Shown: positions 22,596-23,327 of the stretch, piece by piece | How the letters are laid out: each line of letters begins with the position of its first letter | How positions within the stretch are numbered: position 1 is the first letter of the stretch | From: Methylobacter sp. | GTDB lineage: Bacteria > Pseudomonadota > Gammaproteobacteria > Methylococcales > Methylomonadaceae | NCBI GenBank assembly: GCA_023229605.1 | Contig: JALNYY010000061.1 | Coordinates: forward strand, 1 to 23,327 | Direction of reading: 5' to 3' | Length of the DNA: 23,327 bases | Translations under genes and position numbers: made by a program | Notes under the pieces: model-generated | What the model was told of the DNA's origin: nothing | Seen by the model: the letters and a program-made list of their open reading frames with translations, nothing else | The model's database searches: none

Positions 22596-23327
22596 TGCCG
22601 GTTAGTTCCTCACTGGCAATATGTAAAAGTTTCTTGATTTCAACCAGATGAAATTCGCCGGCCAGGGTCATGATCCGCTGCGCAAAACAGGTATATTCCG
22701 GATGATGTTGAATGAATCCGGTCAGATATTGATTAAGTCCCAGCAAATCGCCGATTCGGACATAGCCGGTTAACTCCTGAATAATCTCCAATGAAGGCGG
22801 CTCATCGGGGCATTGCAATTCCGCGTCATCTTCCTGGTAAATCCACTCCACACCCAGGTGCAGTTTAAGTTTGTAGAGCAATTCGCTGACTTGTATGGGC
22901 TTAACCAAAAAATCGTTGCAACCGGCATTAATCGCATTAAGCCGGTCGGACGGATAGGCGTTGGCGCTTAATACGACAATCGGCGTTGCATTGCCGTTTT
23001 GGCGCAGCAGATGCGCCGCTGCGGCCCCATCCAGTCCGGGCATCGATAAATCCAACAGAATAAGGTCCGGCGCTTCTTTTTCGACTCTGTCCAGGCATTC
23101 TTCGCCGCAGCCTGCCTCAATCAAGCCGAAACCTAAGGGTTCTAAAATTGATAGTATCAGCTGTCGATGATCCGGCTGATCATCGACAATCAGGATTTTC
23201 AGGCGTTTTCCCCGGTAACCGCTAATGTCTTCTTCCTGAATGTATTGCTGTTCGCCGCCCAGATTGGGCAGCAACAGCCTGACGGTAAAGGTGGAACCTT
23301 TGTCCCGCTCACTGACGACAACCAGCT
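22585..23327 (-). CDS. Hybrid histidine kinase, C-terminal part (truncated by the window edge)
   Basis: This is the 3' part of a hybrid sensor kinase whose 5' end lies beyond the window. The first visible residues (LVVVSERDKGSTFTVRLLLP) are the end of a HATPase_c kinase domain, with the typical GSTFT strand. A receiver domain follows, with ILIVDDQPDHRQL, the phosphoacceptor in PDLILLDLSMPGLDG and K in FLVKPIQ. The last ~90 residues are helical (PSLEIIQELTGYVRIGDLLGLNQYL) without an evident HPt His motif; this tail has no family I can name. The stop overlaps the start of the LuxR-type regulator. The signal sensed cannot be inferred, because the N-terminus is missing. Confidence 0.88.
   Translation of the reverse strand, partial: LVVVSERDKGSTFTVRLLLPNLGGEQQYIQEEDISGYRGKRLKILIVDDQPDHRQLILSILEPLGFGLIEAGCGEECLDRVEKEAPDLILLDLSMPGLDGAAAAHLLRQNGNATPIVVLSANAYPSDRLNAINAGCNDFLVKPIQVSELLYKLKLHLGVEWIYQEDDAELQCPDEPPSLEIIQELTGYVRIGDLLGLNQYLTGFIQHHPEYTCFAQRIMTLAGEFHLVEIKKLLHIASEELTGNDK

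Noticed and set aside
1..23327. CRISPR array, tRNA or rRNA genes
   Set aside because: I found no regularly spaced identical repeats and no tRNA-like T-arm/acceptor pairing or rRNA sequence by eye; short or unusual RNAs could still be missed.

Overview
The window looks like a chromosomal segment of a gammaproteobacterium. The best supports are the divergent radC / coaBC-dut-algC block, a membrane-anchored long AlgC, argS followed by a SPOR-domain protein, and a two-subunit Kdp sensor relic. A Methylococcales (methanotroph) host is my guess from general resemblance; no marker gene here proves it.

Layout. (1) 38-1331, minus strand: a two-TM potassium channel gene followed by a shrunken kdpD-kdpE relic in which N-terminal, internal and C-terminal pieces remain in the right order. 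(2) 1631-4398: the AmmeMemoRadiSam genes, with the radical SAM gene divergent from a Memo-like gene that overlaps an AMMECR1-like gene. (3) 4510-5728: a possible 36-residue membrane peptide, a long hairpin and radC. (4) 5815-10061: coaBC, dut and a long algC, closely spaced and probably co-transcribed. (5) 10194-13220: a small exported protein, then argS and a SPOR-domain protein. Regions 3 to 5 are housekeeping DNA.

From about 13.4 to 19 kb the DNA is accessory. It holds a Uma2-type nuclease, a DUF4160/DUF2442 pair whose first gene seems to have lost its normal 5' end, and an exported Cys-rich protein gene bracketed by an imperfect ~90-bp direct repeat. Next come a REP-associated tyrosine transposase (RAYT), an IS110-family element with a large foldable 5' leader (candidate bridge RNA), and two inverted REP-like hairpins, one preceded by GTAG. 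This stretch ends with a probable solitary integron cassette: a HEPN-like ORF whose stop codon lies inside an attC-like site. No integron integrase is present in the window.

The right end (19.1-23.3 kb, minus strand) holds a LonB-like ATP-dependent protease gene broken by one in-frame TAG, then a LuxR-type response regulator whose start overlaps the end of a hybrid histidine kinase that runs off the window. Those two probably form one signalling unit. The most interesting items are the attC/HEPN cassette, the RAYT-IS110-REP nest with its candidate bridge RNA, the nonsense codon in the Lon-like protease, and the ordered kdpDE relic.
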